NCBI RefSeq assembly: GCF_048541825.1
Contig: NZ_CP183332.1
Span: forward strand, 744,001-808,000
Source: Caulobacter sp048541825
GTDB taxonomy: Bacteria > Pseudomonadota > Alphaproteobacteria > Caulobacterales > Caulobacteraceae
Reading direction: 5' to 3'
DNA length: 64,000 nucleotides
Shown piece after piece: positions 1 through 9,156 of the stretch. Made by a program: the position numbers and the translations under genes. The notes below the pieces were generated by a model, which was given only the letters and a program-made list of their open reading frames with translations, was not told the DNA's origin and searched no databases. How positions within the stretch are numbered: position 1 is the first letter of the stretch; the number at the start of each line of letters is the position of its first letter.

Positions 1-828
1 GTGGGCCAGCACCGACATGGCGGCGGCCGGGTGGAGGCGCGGGTCGACCGCCGCATAGAGCACCGGCACCATCGCCTTGATCTGCCCGTGGCCGGCGGCC
101 AGGGCGTCGAGGATCTGGGCCTCACGCGCCCGCCGATGGGCGATATAGGCGTCGATGAAGGGCGTGACCGCGCGGATGGGCGCGCCATGGGTCGGCCACA
201 GCGTGTCGAAGCCGCGGGCCTTCACCTTGTCCAGGCTGGCGAAATAGTCGCCCATGTCGCCGTCGGGCGGGGTGATGACCGTGGTCGACCAGCCCATGAT
301 GTGGTCACCGCAGAAGAGGGCGTTCTCTTCCTTCAGGCCAAAACAGACATGGTTGGAGGTGTGGCCGGGCGTGGTGATGGCTTCCAGCGTCCAGCCGGGC
401 CCGGACAGGACCTGGCCGTCGACCAGCTCGACATCGGGCCTGAAGCGACCGTCGGCGCCTTCCTCCAGCCCGGCCCCCTCGGGTCCCCTTGAGGCCTCGC
501 CAGGGTCGGACGGCGCAGGGCGGCCATAGATCGTGGCCCCGGTCAGATCAGCCAGGGGGCGGGCGAGGGGGGAATGATCCAGGTGGTGGTGGGTGACCAG
601 GATATGGGTCACGCGCTCGCCCTTGAGCGCCGCCAGAAGGGCGTCGAGATGTTCGGCGATCTCGGGGCCGGGATCGATCACCGCCACCTCGCCCGAGCCG
701 ACGATATAGACCCCGGTGCCGGTATAGGTGAACGGCCCCGGATTGCGGGCGATCACCCGCCGTATCAGCGGCGAGACCTGATCGCAGCGGCCGTACTCGA
801 ACTCGATCTCGCGAACATAGGGGATCAT
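1..828 (-). CDS. MBL-fold metallo-hydrolase (3' end outside window)
   Basis: The reverse-strand frame is open from the window edge to an ATG at 828, giving 276 residues with no stop, so the C-terminus is missing. Residues 80-85 carry the HxHxDH metal-binding signature (THHHLDHS) of the metallo-beta-lactamase fold. It is preceded by a hydrophobic strand ending in IDPGP and followed by TTPGHTSNH and FCGDHIMGW, which supply further metal ligands. The layout fits glyoxalase II/RNase Z-like hydrolases of unknown substrate. There is no signal peptide, so it is probably cytoplasmic. It diverges from the small lipoprotein gene at 888. The family is clear; the substrate cannot be read. Confidence 0.85.
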   Translation of the reverse strand, partial: MIPYVREIEFEYGRCDQVSPLIRRVIARNPGPFTYTGTGVYIVGSGEVAVIDPGPEIAEHLDALLAALKGERVTHILVTHHHLDHSPLARPLADLTGATIYGRPAPSDPGEASRGPEGAGLEEGADGRFRPDVELVDGQVLSGPGWTLEAITTPGHTSNHVCFGLKEENALFCGDHIMGWSTTVITPPDGDMGDYFASLDKVKARGFDTLWPTHGAPIRAVTPFIDAYIAHRRAREAQILDALAAGHGQIKAMVPVLYAAVDPRLHPAAAMSVLAH

Positions 829-887
829 GGCTGTCTCCGGCGCCGGTCTTGCGGTTGACCCCTCCAGTAACCCTTGGAGGACGAGCC

Positions 888-1028
888 ATGGTGGCGGACG
901 CGGCGATTTTTGTCTCAAAACGGCTTCAGCGCGCTGCCTTCGCCGTGCTGTGTCTCGTGATGGCCCAGTTCGTTCTGGCCAGCTGCGAGGCTGAACAGTC
1001 CCCGATGGCGGCCCGGGTGTCGTACTAG
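888..1028 (+). CDS. small lipoprotein, 46 aa
   Basis: This short frame has a good Shine-Dalgarno (CTTGGAGGA) about 7 bases before the ATG. The protein has a basic N-terminus (SKRLQR), a hydrophobic stretch (AAFAVLCLVMAQFV), then the lipobox LASC followed by a short polar tail (EAEQSPMAARVSY). That is the pattern of an SPase II-processed lipoprotein whose mature part is only about 15 residues, like entericidin-type or other tiny lipoproteins. It diverges from the MBL hydrolase gene. Function is unknown. The evidence is the ribosome-binding site plus the lipobox; no family was recognised. Confidence 0.6.
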   Translation: MVADAAIFVSKRLQRAAFAVLCLVMAQFVLASCEAEQSPMAARVSY

Positions 1029-1058
1029 GCGCACGCTACAGAGTGAAGCTTGCTTGGG

Positions 1059-1469
1059 TCAGTCGGGCAGCACGCCAGACAGATCATAGCCGGCCGCAGC
1101 GCCCTGGCTTACCAGGGTCTGGCGGTCACTGGCGCCCGACAGCGCCTGACCGATCGACCAGGTGACGATCGAGCGTGTCCCCGATCTACAGAAGGCCAGC
1201 ACCGGTCCGCCCGCAGCCTCAACCGCCCGCTGGACGGCCTCGACCTGGTCGGGCCCCGGTCCGCCCCGCACCGGGATGTGCACATAATCCAGGCCCGCCG
1301 CGCGAGCCGCCGCCTCGATCGCGGCGCTGGAAGGCTGGCCGGGGTCTTCGCCATCGGGCCGGTTGTTGATGACCAGAACGAATCCCTCAGCCGCCGCCCG
1401 GGCGATGTCGGCCTCCGTCACCTGCGGGCTGACGGAAAGGGAGTCTGTGACGCGTCGGAAGTCGCTCAT
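1059..1469 (-). CDS. DUF442 / TIGR01244-type phosphatase-like protein
   Basis: 136 residues. The sequence LAFCRSGTRS is a Cx3-5R-type phosphate loop (C-R-S-G-T-R) near residue 93, set in a small tyrosine-phosphatase-like fold (VTEADIARAAAEGFVLVINNRPDGE...). This matches the DUF442 family, also found fused to Blh-like metallo-hydrolases (beta-lactamase hydrolase-like) and linked to sulfide handling. It stands alone here, close to but not fused with the MBL-fold gene at 1-828. The protein is cytoplasmic. The family assignment is confident; the reaction (phosphatase or sulfurtransferase) is not settled by the sequence. Confidence 0.8.
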   Translation of the reverse strand: MSDFRRVTDSLSVSPQVTEADIARAAAEGFVLVINNRPDGEDPGQPSSAAIEAAARAAGLDYVHIPVRGGPGPDQVEAVQRAVEAAGGPVLAFCRSGTRSIVTWSIGQALSGASDRQTLVSQGAAAGYDLSGVLPD

Positions 1470-2077
1470 GGGTGCTCGCTCAACTCGCTGACCAGCCTGC
1501 TGCGGAAACGCGCGGCCAGCGCGGCATCATTGCCAGAGCCGGGCGCCGTGGCAACGGGCATTGGGGCCCGAACATGCCCCGGAAACGATCATTAGCCGAA
1601 ATCGATGTCCGGAAATTGACATAAAAAGGGGTGGAAAACACCGATATTTCGCCGGATCGTTGGAACGCGTTTCGGTCTTGTCAAGATTGGCGAGGTGGAT
1701 TTTGCCGGCCCCCACAACCTTGGGATAGCACCGTTCAATGAGCGCCGAGCGGTCAAATTTTTCCACAAAACCAAGCTTTTAGGGGAGGCTTAGCCTAAGG
1801 CTCAGCTTGATGCGTCGAATGGTCCGACCGTCTTTGGCAAGAATGGGGCCTCAGTGTTGCGTTTATGCGACAGCGGTGGGCGATGTGGGTTACCGAGTTG
1901 TAATGGCAATTGACCCAAAACTGTCATGGCTCCTAACGTCCCCGCCAACCGGGGGAAATGTTTTCCGGGACACCAGTAATCTCGTGATGCACTTGGAGCG
2001 GACTTCCGCGCCCGCCGGACGAAAAGCTTTCTTCAGGGGCCTGTCCGGCCGAAGCGTCGCATCACGCAAGAGGGGAT
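1470..2077. other. 608-base intergenic region before the TonB-dependent receptor
   Basis: No convincing gene. Short open frames on both strands lack family features and good start sites. A weak promoter candidate for the downstream receptor is TTGACC at 1910-1915 with GCTCCTAAC at 1928-1936, loosely like the Caulobacter housekeeping consensus; it would leave a leader of roughly 130 bases. The region is locally AT-richer than the flanking genes, as expected of a promoter region. Confidence 0.4.
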
Positions 2078-5000
2078 ATGATGAACATGAACTCCACAAA
2101 GGGTAGCGTTCGCGCGCGTCTATTGACGTCGACGCTGCTGGCGGGCCTCGCGTCGATCGCGACGCCGCTGGCCATCACGGCTTTCGCCACGGCCATTCCG
2201 ACCATCGCCAGCGCCCAAGATTACACCAGCGGTTTGCTCTCGGGCACCGTGCTGGACGCCAGCGGCGCGCCCGTCGCCGGCGCCGCGGTCACCGTCAAGT
2301 CGAACGCCCAGGGCTTCACCCGCGCGTTCACGACGGACGCAAACGGTTCGTTCCGCAGCCCGGCCTTGCCGGCCGGCAGCTACTCGGTCTCGATTGCCAA
2401 GGACGGCTTCCAGACCACCAACGACGGCGCCCTGAGCGTTCGCGCCGGTGGTGAAGCGGGCTACAGCTTCACGCTCGCCTCGGCCGACGCTACGGTTTCG
2501 GAAGTGGTCGTTACCGCAACCGCCAATCCGCAGCTGGACTTCTCGCAGACCACGACCGGTCTTTCGATCGACGTTGAAGACCTGCAAAAGCAAGTCCCGG
2601 TCGGCCGCAACATCACGGCCCTGACCCTGCTGGCCCCCGGCACCGTCGAAGGCTCGTCGACCAACTTCCGCGGTCAGACCTCGATCAGCGGCGCCTCGGT
2701 CGCTGAAAACGCGTTCTTCCTGAACGGTCTGAACATCACGAACTTCGACAACTACATCGGCGCGTCGACCGTGCCGTTCGAGTTCTACAAGTCCGTTGAA
2801 GTGAAGACCGGCGGTTACGCTGCTGAGTACGGTCGCGCCACCGGCGGCATCGTCAACGCCGTGTCCAAGTCGGGCTCGAACGACTTCATGTTCGCCGTCC
2901 ACGGCAACTGGACCCCGGACAAGCTGGAAAGCAGCCAGAAGGACACCTACCTTACCCGCGGCAAGCTGCGTAAGACCAACAACAAGGACATCGTCTTTGA
3001 AGCTGGCGGCCCGATCATCGAAGATCGCCTGTTCTTCTACGGCCTGGCTCAACTGCGCGACAACGAATCCGTGGCCGCCTCGAAGGCCGCTGGTTCGTAC
3101 AACATCGACAGCGGCAAGGACCCCTTCTACGGGATCAAGCTGGACGGCTACATCACCGACCGTCAGCACCTTGAATTCACGTTGATCGACACCCAGCGCA
3201 ACACCAAGCGCAAGAGCTACAACTACATCTACAGCCCGACCGGCACCGCCGACACCATTGGCGCCGAACTGCCCGGCACGCGCTTCGAAGACGGCGCCAC
3301 CAGCTACGTCGCCAAGTACACCGGCAGCTTCACCGACTGGCTCACCCTGTCGGCTGCTTACGGCCTGAACAAGGACCGCAACGCGACCAAGTCGGCCCTG
3401 AGCGGCTCGCCGCTGGTGCAGTCGTCGATCCGTGCGGGCACCCCCGCCGCGACCGCGACCCGCCGCGTCAGCTTCCAGAACACGGCCAGCCAGGACGCGC
3501 CGCGCACCACCACGCGCGAATTCTACCGCGCCGACGCCGACATTTACGTCAGCCTGCTGGGCGATCACCACATCCGCGCCGGTTTCGACCGCGAGGATCT
3601 GACCCTGATCCACCAGTCGCAGCGCAACGGCGGCGGCAACTACGTCTATCGTGAAGGTTCGGCCACCGATCCGCGCGGCATCCCCGCCGGTCGCTTCTAC
3701 CTCGACGTCCGTACCTTCATCGGCGGCGGCTCCTACACCGCGAAGAACGAAGCCATCTACCTGCAAGACTCGTGGGATGTGCTGCCGAACCTGACCCTGA
3801 ACCTCGGTGTTCGTCGCGACAAGTTCCAGAACCGCGGCATCGACGTCGGTGGCGTCAAGGGCGGCGTGTTCGTTAACTTCGACAACGAAATCGCCTTCCG
3901 CCTGGGCGCGACCTGGGATCCGACCAACGACGGCACGAACAAGATCTTCGCGAACTACGGCCGCTACTATCTGCCGGTCGCGACGAACACCTCGTACCGT
4001 CAGGCCTCGGCCATCCTCGACGAAAGCGCCTTCTTCCTGCTGCCGGCCGGCTTCCAGCTCTATAACCCCGGCACGACCACGGTTAACACCGCCATGGTCA
4101 ACCCGATCTCGGGCCTGCCGCTCGCCGGTATCGGCACGCAGATCACCACCGCCAACTCGCCGGGCTTCGCCACGGCCGCCATCTGCCTTCCGGGCGGCGT
4201 CGGTGCTGCGGGCCTCCGTGGCTGTACGGTTCGTAACAACGGCACCATCCAGCCGTTCGTCTCGAACATCAGCCGGAACCTGAAGTCGACCGCTGATGAC
4301 GAATACATCCTCGGCTACGAACACCGCTTTGACTCGCTGTGGAAAGCCGGCGCTACGCTGACCTTCCGCAAGTCGCTGCGCGCCGCCGACGACGTCGCCG
4401 TCGATCCGGCCGTTCAAGCGTACTGCAAGGCCAAGGGCATCGTGGGCTGCGAAGACGTGTTCAGCGGCTTCCACCAGTACACGATCATCAATCCGGGCAT
4501 GGCCCAGACGATCGTCCTGTCGGACCCGCTGCCGGGCGAAACCACTGTCCGCACGATCGACTTCACGGCTGAACAGTTGAGGTACCCCAGCGTTGATCGC
4601 CAGTACATCGCGCTGCAAATGCAGTTCGAGCGTGCTTTCGACGGCAAGTGGGCTCTGAACGGTTCGTACACCCTCTCGGAATCGAAGGGTAACTACGAAG
4701 GCTACGTGAAGACCGACTACGCTGGTGGCCAAACCGACGCCGGCATCACCGCCGACTTCGACACCCCCGGCCTGACGGAAGGGGCCTATGGCCTTCTCCC
4801 GAACCACCGTGGTCACGTGTTCAAGATGTTTGGTTCGTACCAGGTGACCGACAGCTTCCTGGTCGGCGCCAACGCTCTGGTCGCCTCGGGCCGCAAGTAT
4901 GGCTGCATGGGCTTCAACCCGAACGATCCGGTCCTGAACGACGCCTACGGCGCGCTGTCGCACTACTGCAAGGGCGTCTCCAGCCCGCGCGGTTCGGTGT

Positions 5001-5245
5001 TCACCGACCCCTGGACCTATCGTCTCGACCTGTCGGCTCGCTACACGGTGCCGTCGTTCGGCTTCCTGCCGGAAAACGGCCTGACCCTGCGCGCGGACGT
5101 CTTCAACGTGTTCAACACGCGCAGGACGGTCGAAAGCAACGAGTTCGGCGAACTCGACAGCGGTGCGGAGAACGTCAACTACCAAGCCCCGCTCTCGTAC
5201 ATGAACCCGCGTTCGGTGCGTCTGGGCTTCGATCTGGTCTTCTAG
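2078..5245 (+). CDS. Oar-like TonB-dependent receptor with carboxypeptidase-regulatory-like domain
   Basis: 1055 residues, outer membrane. A signal peptide of about 46 residues ends ...TIASA before QDYTSG. Residues about 55-130 are a carboxypeptidase regulatory-like beta-sandwich (SGTVLDASGAPVAGAAVTVKS... GSYSVSIAKDGFQTT). The plug follows (EVVVTATANPQ, FNVSV-type region to about 270, with TGGYAAEYGRATGGIVNAVSKSGSN), then a long beta-barrel ending in the aromatic residue of RLGFDLVF. This is the Oar subgroup of TonB-dependent receptors, which take up large or peptide-like ligands; the ligand here is unknown. The start at 2078 follows AGAGGGGAT. Codon use is strongly biased, which suggests high expression. 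Confidence 0.92.
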   Translation: MMNMNSTKGSVRARLLTSTLLAGLASIATPLAITAFATAIPTIASAQDYTSGLLSGTVLDASGAPVAGAAVTVKSNAQGFTRAFTTDANGSFRSPALPAGSYSVSIAKDGFQTTNDGALSVRAGGEAGYSFTLASADATVSEVVVTATANPQLDFSQTTTGLSIDVEDLQKQVPVGRNITALTLLAPGTVEGSSTNFRGQTSISGASVAENAFFLNGLNITNFDNYIGASTVPFEFYKSVEVKTGGYAAEYGRATGGIVNAVSKSGSNDFMFAVHGNWTPDKLESSQKDTYLTRGKLRKTNNKDIVFEAGGPIIEDRLFFYGLAQLRDNESVAASKAAGSYNIDSGKDPFYGIKLDGYITDRQHLEFTLIDTQRNTKRKSYNYIYSPTGTADTIGAELPGTRFEDGATSYVAKYTGSFTDWLTLSAAYGLNKDRNATKSALSGSPLVQSSIRAGTPAATATRRVSFQNTASQDAPRTTTREFYRADADIYVSLLGDHHIRAGFDREDLTLIHQSQRNGGGNYVYREGSATDPRGIPAGRFYLDVRTFIGGGSYTAKNEAIYLQDSWDVLPNLTLNLGVRRDKFQNRGIDVGGVKGGVFVNFDNEIAFRLGATWDPTNDGTNKIFANYGRYYLPVATNTSYRQASAILDESAFFLLPAGFQLYNPGTTTVNTAMVNPISGLPLAGIGTQITTANSPGFATAAICLPGGVGAAGLRGCTVRNNGTIQPFVSNISRNLKSTADDEYILGYEHRFDSLWKAGATLTFRKSLRAADDVAVDPAVQAYCKAKGIVGCEDVFSGFHQYTIINPGMAQTIVLSDPLPGETTVRTIDFTAEQLRYPSVDRQYIALQMQFERAFDGKWALNGSYTLSESKGNYEGYVKTDYAGGQTDAGITADFDTPGLTEGAYGLLPNHRGHVFKMFGSYQVTDSFLVGANALVASGRKYGCMGFNPNDPVLNDAYGALSHYCKGVSSPRGSVFTDPWTYRLDLSARYTVPSFGFLPENGLTLRADVFNVFNTRRTVESNEFGELDSGAENVNYQAPLSYMNPRSVRLGFDLVF

Positions 5246-5272
5246 TCAAGACAAGATCACCACCAAGTCAGA

Positions 5273-5299
5273 GGGCAGGCCGCAAGGCCTGCCCTTTTT
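5273..5299 (+). terminator. intrinsic terminator of the Oar-like receptor gene
   Basis: A perfect 9-bp stem, GGGCAGGCC / GGCCTGCCC, with the tetraloop GCAA is followed by TTTTT. It lies 27 bases after the stop codon at 5245. Confidence 0.9.
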
Positions 5300-5326
5300 C
5301 TTTGGCCGTGTGGTCGAGACAAACAA

Positions 5327-5356
5327 AAAGGGCGGAGACCCAGGTCTCCGCCCTTT
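5327..5356 (-). terminator. terminator of the sulfotransferase gene (likely bidirectional)
   Basis: A 14-bp perfect stem, AAAGGGCGGAGACC / GGTCTCCGCCCTTT, has a two-base gap. Read on the reverse strand it is followed by a T-rich run (TTTTTGTTT) and lies 21 bases beyond the stop of the reverse-strand gene at 5378. It is symmetric, so it may also back up the forward terminator. Confidence 0.88.
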
Positions 5357-5377
5357 GTCTTGCGCGATGTCGCGGGA

Positions 5378-6844
5378 TCAGGTCGACGGGGCGCCATAGG
5401 CCTCGAAGAACGGCTGCAGGTGCTGCTCATACCGTCGCCAGGCGCCGATGCCACGGACATTGAGCGGCTGGCGCACCTGGCTGGCGCTGGAGGTCGTCAC
5501 GGCCCGCTGCGTCAGGTGGAAGTCGCGGACGCCCGACTGGAAGGGCAGGCCGCAGTGCTCGAGGATCCGGGCGATCCAGGTCTCGGGATCGCTGACCAGC
5601 TCCTCGTAGGGCACCGTGAGGATCGCGTCCGGGAACTGCTGCGTCCAGTGGGCGTGCAGGCGATCTTCGTCGGCGAAGTGGGCGCCGATGTCGGCCATAG
5701 ACCAGCTCCAGTTCAGGCCGCTGGCGAAGTGGCTCTTGAAGCAGGAGAGGGCGCTGTCGGCCGGGTCGCGTCGCAGCCAGACGAACTTCGCCGTCGGCAG
5801 CACATGATGGATCAGACCGACCATGCGGGTGTGATTCAGGGTCTTGTCGACAATCCGGCCCTCGGGACCGAAGCGCTCGTCCAGCAGATGCAGATACACC
5901 CTGCCAAACAGCGTCCAGACATTCTCGCTCCCTGGGAAGAAGGCCAGTCGCGAGACGTCGGATGGGGCATAGCCGCCCAGGGCCATGGTTGCAGCCCGAA
6001 ACAGGTTCAGCTCGGCCCCGTCGTTGACGCCGCTATGGCTGGCGAGGATCTGCTCGACCAGGGTCGTGCCCGAGCGCGGCAGGCCCAGCACGAAGATCGG
6101 CCGATCACTGTCTGCCGCGCTGGGCGGCAGCTGGGCCAGGCTCTCGCGGGTGAAGCCGGCAATCACCTGATCGACGAAATCACGCGAGGCGGCGAGGTCG
6201 GGCGGGTTCAACCCGCGCGCCCCGCGCGCGCCGGTTTCGAAGGCCGCGAAGGCGGCATCAACTTCACCGGCGTCGTCCAAGGCCTTGCCGAGGGCATAGT
6301 AGAGGCTGCTGGGCGTCGCCGTTCCAGTCTGCACGATCAGGGCCTGCAGTGCGGCGATGTCGGCGTCGCCGGGCGTGAAACGCTTGAGGTCGGCGATGGC
6401 CATCCAGGCCGCGCCGGCCAGGGCGGGGTGCGGGGCCAGGGCCAGGGCTGCGCGCAGGTCGGACAGGGCGGCCTCGCTTTGGCCCAGCTGGGCCTGGCAG
6501 GTGCCTAGCAGCAGTCGGAGCCCCGCGTCGTTCGGAGCATTGGGCAGGAAGGCCTTGGTAGCTTTGACCGCGCCCTCGATCCGGCCGCATTCGGCCAGCA
6601 GGGCACCGTATTCCAGCCGGCGATCGACATCATAGGGCTTGAGCGCGACATAGCGCCGGCTGGCCGCCTGGGCGACGGAAACCTCGCCCAGGGTCGCGGC
6701 CAACCGCGCCACCGCGCCCCAATCGTCGCCCAGGGCGGCGTCCTCGGCATTGAGCCGGGCCAGCAGGCCCGCCGCATAGTCACGATCCCGCGCCTTGAAG
6801 GCGCGCACGGCCTCGGCCAGGAGGTCTGAGGCGCTCGGGGTCAT
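5378..6844 (-). CDS. TPR-containing sulfotransferase
   Basis: 488 residues from the ATG at 6844; a TTG 9 bases upstream is the alternative. The N-terminal half is helical and TPR-like (repeats around AARLAATLGEVSVAQAASRRYVALKPYD and ALSDLRAALALAPHPALAGAAWMAI). The C-terminal half is a PAPS-dependent sulfotransferase: the 5'-phosphosulfate loop FVLGLPRSGTTLVEQIL, then the 3'-phosphate-binding segment FVWLRRDPADSALSCFKSHF. This two-domain layout is common in alphaproteobacteria. The acceptor is unknown (protein, peptide or glycan). A single-gene unit with its own terminator. Confidence 0.88.
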   Translation of the reverse strand: MTPSASDLLAEAVRAFKARDRDYAAGLLARLNAEDAALGDDWGAVARLAATLGEVSVAQAASRRYVALKPYDVDRRLEYGALLAECGRIEGAVKATKAFLPNAPNDAGLRLLLGTCQAQLGQSEAALSDLRAALALAPHPALAGAAWMAIADLKRFTPGDADIAALQALIVQTGTATPSSLYYALGKALDDAGEVDAAFAAFETGARGARGLNPPDLAASRDFVDQVIAGFTRESLAQLPPSAADSDRPIFVLGLPRSGTTLVEQILASHSGVNDGAELNLFRAATMALGGYAPSDVSRLAFFPGSENVWTLFGRVYLHLLDERFGPEGRIVDKTLNHTRMVGLIHHVLPTAKFVWLRRDPADSALSCFKSHFASGLNWSWSMADIGAHFADEDRLHAHWTQQFPDAILTVPYEELVSDPETWIARILEHCGLPFQSGVRDFHLTQRAVTTSSASQVRQPLNVRGIGAWRRYEQHLQPFFEAYGAPST

Positions 6845-6925
6845 ATCAGGCAATCCGGAAACATGGGCGTGAGTGGCGAGAGCCGCGGACGGCGACGAAA
6901 CGCGCCGTCCGTCCGCGATCAGGGT

Positions 6926-8710
6926 CTACTGGATCGGCGTGTCGGCCAGCACGCTCGCCCCGCCTGGCGCTGCGCGCAGTCGGGCGGTGGCCATCTCGTC
7001 GAGAATGGCCTGGGAGCGCGGGTCGCCCAGGATCCAGGCCGAGGCCGCCAGGGTCCTCATCGAGGTCGCGCTGATGCCCAGGGCGTGTTCGATGGCCTCG
7101 AACGGCGACTGGCCGCCGTCCATGCGCTTGAGGCGCACCTCGCCGGTCAGATTGGCCAGGCTCTTGGCCTTGTCGACCGCCTGATAGAAGCCGCCCAACT
7201 CGTCGACCAGGCCCAGTTGCTTGGCCTGCTCGCCGGTCCAGACCCGGCCCTTGGCAAGCTCGCGCACGCGCTCTGGCGGCAGTTTGCGGCCCTCGGCGAC
7301 GCGGGTGATGAAGCTGGCATAGATGCGGTCCATCCAGCCGGCGAACTTGGCGCGCTGGTCGTTGGTGAAGCCGTCACCCGCACCGAAGGCGCCGGCATAG
7401 TCGCCGCCCACATGCACCTGGCGAGTGTCGACGCCAAAGCGTGACAACGCCTCGCCAATGGCGAACTTGCCGCCATAGACGCCGATCGAGCCGGTCAGGG
7501 TGGTGGGCTCGGCGATGATCGACGAGGCCCCGCTGCTGATCCAGTAGCCGCCCGAGGCGGCATAGGTGCCCATGCTGACCACCACCGGCTTTCCGGCGGC
7601 CTTGGCGGCCTTAACGGCAGCCAGGATCTGTTCCGACGCGGTGTCGGAGCCGCCGGGCGAGGAGACGCGGAAGACGATGGCCTTGACGTCCTTATCGGCG
7701 GCGGCGTCGTACAGCGCCTTGGCCACGTCGTCGGAATAGACGGTGGAGTCGCCGCCGAACGGCGAAGCCGAGCCGCTGGTTCCGGTGACGATCGGCCCCT
7801 CGGCGCCGATCACGGCGATGGCGGGCCCGGTCTTGGACGCCGGCCGCTTGGAGCGTGTGGCGTAGTCGTCGAAATCGATCAGCTTGGCGCCCTTGCCGGC
7901 GCGCGACAGGGCCAGGGTCTGGACATCATTGACCTGGCCGACCCGGTCGATCAGGCCCTTGGCCTGGGCTTCCTGGGCGCTGTAGGGCCCGGCCTCGAGG
8001 TCACGGATCAGCACGGCGGGGTTCTTCATGCGGTCGGCGGCGGCCGTGGTCAGGGCGGTGCGATAGACCGAACCCATCCACGACAGCGACGACTCGCGGT
8101 GGGCCGGTGTGTAGTCGGTATAAAGGTAGGGATTGACCGCGTTCTTGTACTCGTAGCGCTGCTCATAATCGGCCTTGACGCCGTACTTGTCGAAGAAGCG
8201 CTTGAAGAACATCGCCTCGCTGGCCACGCCCACGGCCTGGAACGAGCTGTCGGGCTGCATCCAGAACTCGCTGGACGCCGCGCCCAGCATGTAGGTCGAG
8301 GTTACCATGCCCGACGGATAGAGCCCCTGGCTGTGGGCGTAGATCGGCTTCTTGCCGACCGAGCGGAAGTGCTTGAAGGCCAGGCGCAGTTCGTCAGCGG
8401 CAGCCGGCGCCATGCCGCCCTCGGGCAGGCGCACCAGCAGGGCCTTGACCTTGTCGTCGCCCTCGGCGCGCCGCAGGGTCTCGATCACCGACATGACGGA
8501 GTTTCCGCCGCCGCCGAACGCCGCGAAGGGGTTCTGGGCTGCCTGGTCGGTCAGGCCGCTGCGCAGGTCCAGATGCAGCACCGAATGGGCGGGAACCGGC
8601 GCCGGACGCGCGGCGCCGGCGGCCATCACGATCAACAGGAAGGGGACGCCGACCACGAACAACACCAGGCCGACGAACACGCCGGCCACAGTCAGGAAGA
8701 ACTGCTTCAT
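6926..8710 (-). CDS. sppA: signal peptide peptidase SppA, 67K type
   Basis: 594 residues from the ATG at 8710 (MKQFFLTVAG); an upstream GTG/ATG extension to 8728 is less likely because the transmembrane anchor sits right at this start. It has one N-terminal transmembrane helix (residues 4-32), then two ClpP-like repeats. The catalytic pair is the general-base lysine in YEYKNAVNP (K189) and the nucleophile in TYAASGGYW (S386), as in E. coli SppA. The active site faces the periplasm, where remnant signal peptides are degraded. It lies upstream of tRNA-Pro on the same strand. Confidence 0.95.
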   Translation of the reverse strand: MKQFFLTVAGVFVGLVLFVVGVPFLLIVMAAGAARPAPVPAHSVLHLDLRSGLTDQAAQNPFAAFGGGGNSVMSVIETLRRAEGDDKVKALLVRLPEGGMAPAAADELRLAFKHFRSVGKKPIYAHSQGLYPSGMVTSTYMLGAASSEFWMQPDSSFQAVGVASEAMFFKRFFDKYGVKADYEQRYEYKNAVNPYLYTDYTPAHRESSLSWMGSVYRTALTTAAADRMKNPAVLIRDLEAGPYSAQEAQAKGLIDRVGQVNDVQTLALSRAGKGAKLIDFDDYATRSKRPASKTGPAIAVIGAEGPIVTGTSGSASPFGGDSTVYSDDVAKALYDAAADKDVKAIVFRVSSPGGSDTASEQILAAVKAAKAAGKPVVVSMGTYAASGGYWISSGASSIIAEPTTLTGSIGVYGGKFAIGEALSRFGVDTRQVHVGGDYAGAFGAGDGFTNDQRAKFAGWMDRIYASFITRVAEGRKLPPERVRELAKGRVWTGEQAKQLGLVDELGGFYQAVDKAKSLANLTGEVRLKRMDGGQSPFEAIEHALGISATSMRTLAASAWILGDPRSQAILDEMATARLRAAPGGASVLADTPIQ

Positions 8711-8839
8711 CGAAGATCCCGTCACCAATTCAGCTGCACGCTAACGGCTGTCGCGCCGCCGTACAAATGAACACCGTGCAACGCGGGCGCGGCGAGCGAG
8801 AATCTGTTGGAAAAAACGGGATTTATAAACGGGAGAAGA

Positions 8840-8916
8840 TGGTCGGAGTGGCAGGATTTGAACCTGCGACCCCTGCGTCCCGAACGCAGTGCTCTACCAG
8901 ACTGAGCCACACTCCG
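8840..8916 (-). tRNA. tRNA-Pro (anticodon CGG)
   Basis: 77 bases on the reverse strand form a cloverleaf: acceptor CGGAGTG / CACTCCG, anticodon arm CTGCG-TTCGGGA-CGCAG with anticodon CGG, and T-arm GCAGG-TTCAAAT-CCTGC. The 3' ACCA is encoded. Confidence 0.96.
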
Positions 8917-9067
8917 ACTTGGAGGGCGGCTTATAGAGGCGCGACCGCCCCCTCGCAAGGGTCAATTGTGGCGCCCGAAAAAGAAGTTGAAAGCGCCGTT
9001 GCATCCATCCGACTCCTGCGCTATCTCCACCGCCTCGCCGATCCCTACGGGGTTTCGCCGTTCCTGC

Positions 9068-9141
9068 TGGGGAATGGTGTAATGGTAACACAGCGGTTTT
9101 TGGTACCGTCGTTCTAGGTTCGAGTCCTAGTTCCCCAGCCA
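9068..9141 (+). tRNA. tRNA-Gln (anticodon TTG), island integration site
   Basis: 74 bases: acceptor TGGGGAA / TTCCCCA with discriminator G and encoded CCA. The anticodon loop TTTTGGT gives TTG, and the T-arm is CTAGG-TTCGAGT-CCTAG. The gene is intact. Its last 44 bases are duplicated at 48399-48442, and an integrase gene starts 16 bases beyond its 3' end, so it served as attB for the island. A loose promoter (TTGCAT at 8999, GCTATC at 9020) lies upstream. Confidence 0.96.
9098..9141 (+). repeat. attL: 3' end of tRNA-Gln
   Basis: The 44 bases from the anticodon loop to the CCA end are identical to 48399-48442 except for one position in the T-stem (A here, G there). Duplication of only the 3' part of a tRNA gene, next to an integrase gene, is the usual footprint of tyrosine-recombinase integration. 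Confidence 0.93.
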
Positions 9142-9156
9142 CACAATTTCAATGAC

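Noticed and set aside
1807..2106. 99-codon forward frame overlapping the receptor start
   Set aside because: No ribosome-binding site or recognisable content; it lies in the probable promoter and leader of the receptor gene.
2120..5185. 1021-codon open frame antisense to the Oar-like receptor gene
   Set aside because: Shadow of third-position GC bias in a strongly biased gene; the translation is Arg/Val/Gly/Asp-rich with no domain, and the forward frame is an intact receptor.
6887..6910. GGACGGCG / CGCCGTCC hairpin between sppA and the sulfotransferase gene
   Set aside because: It could be a terminator for sppA, but there is no T-run on the relevant strand, so it was not called.
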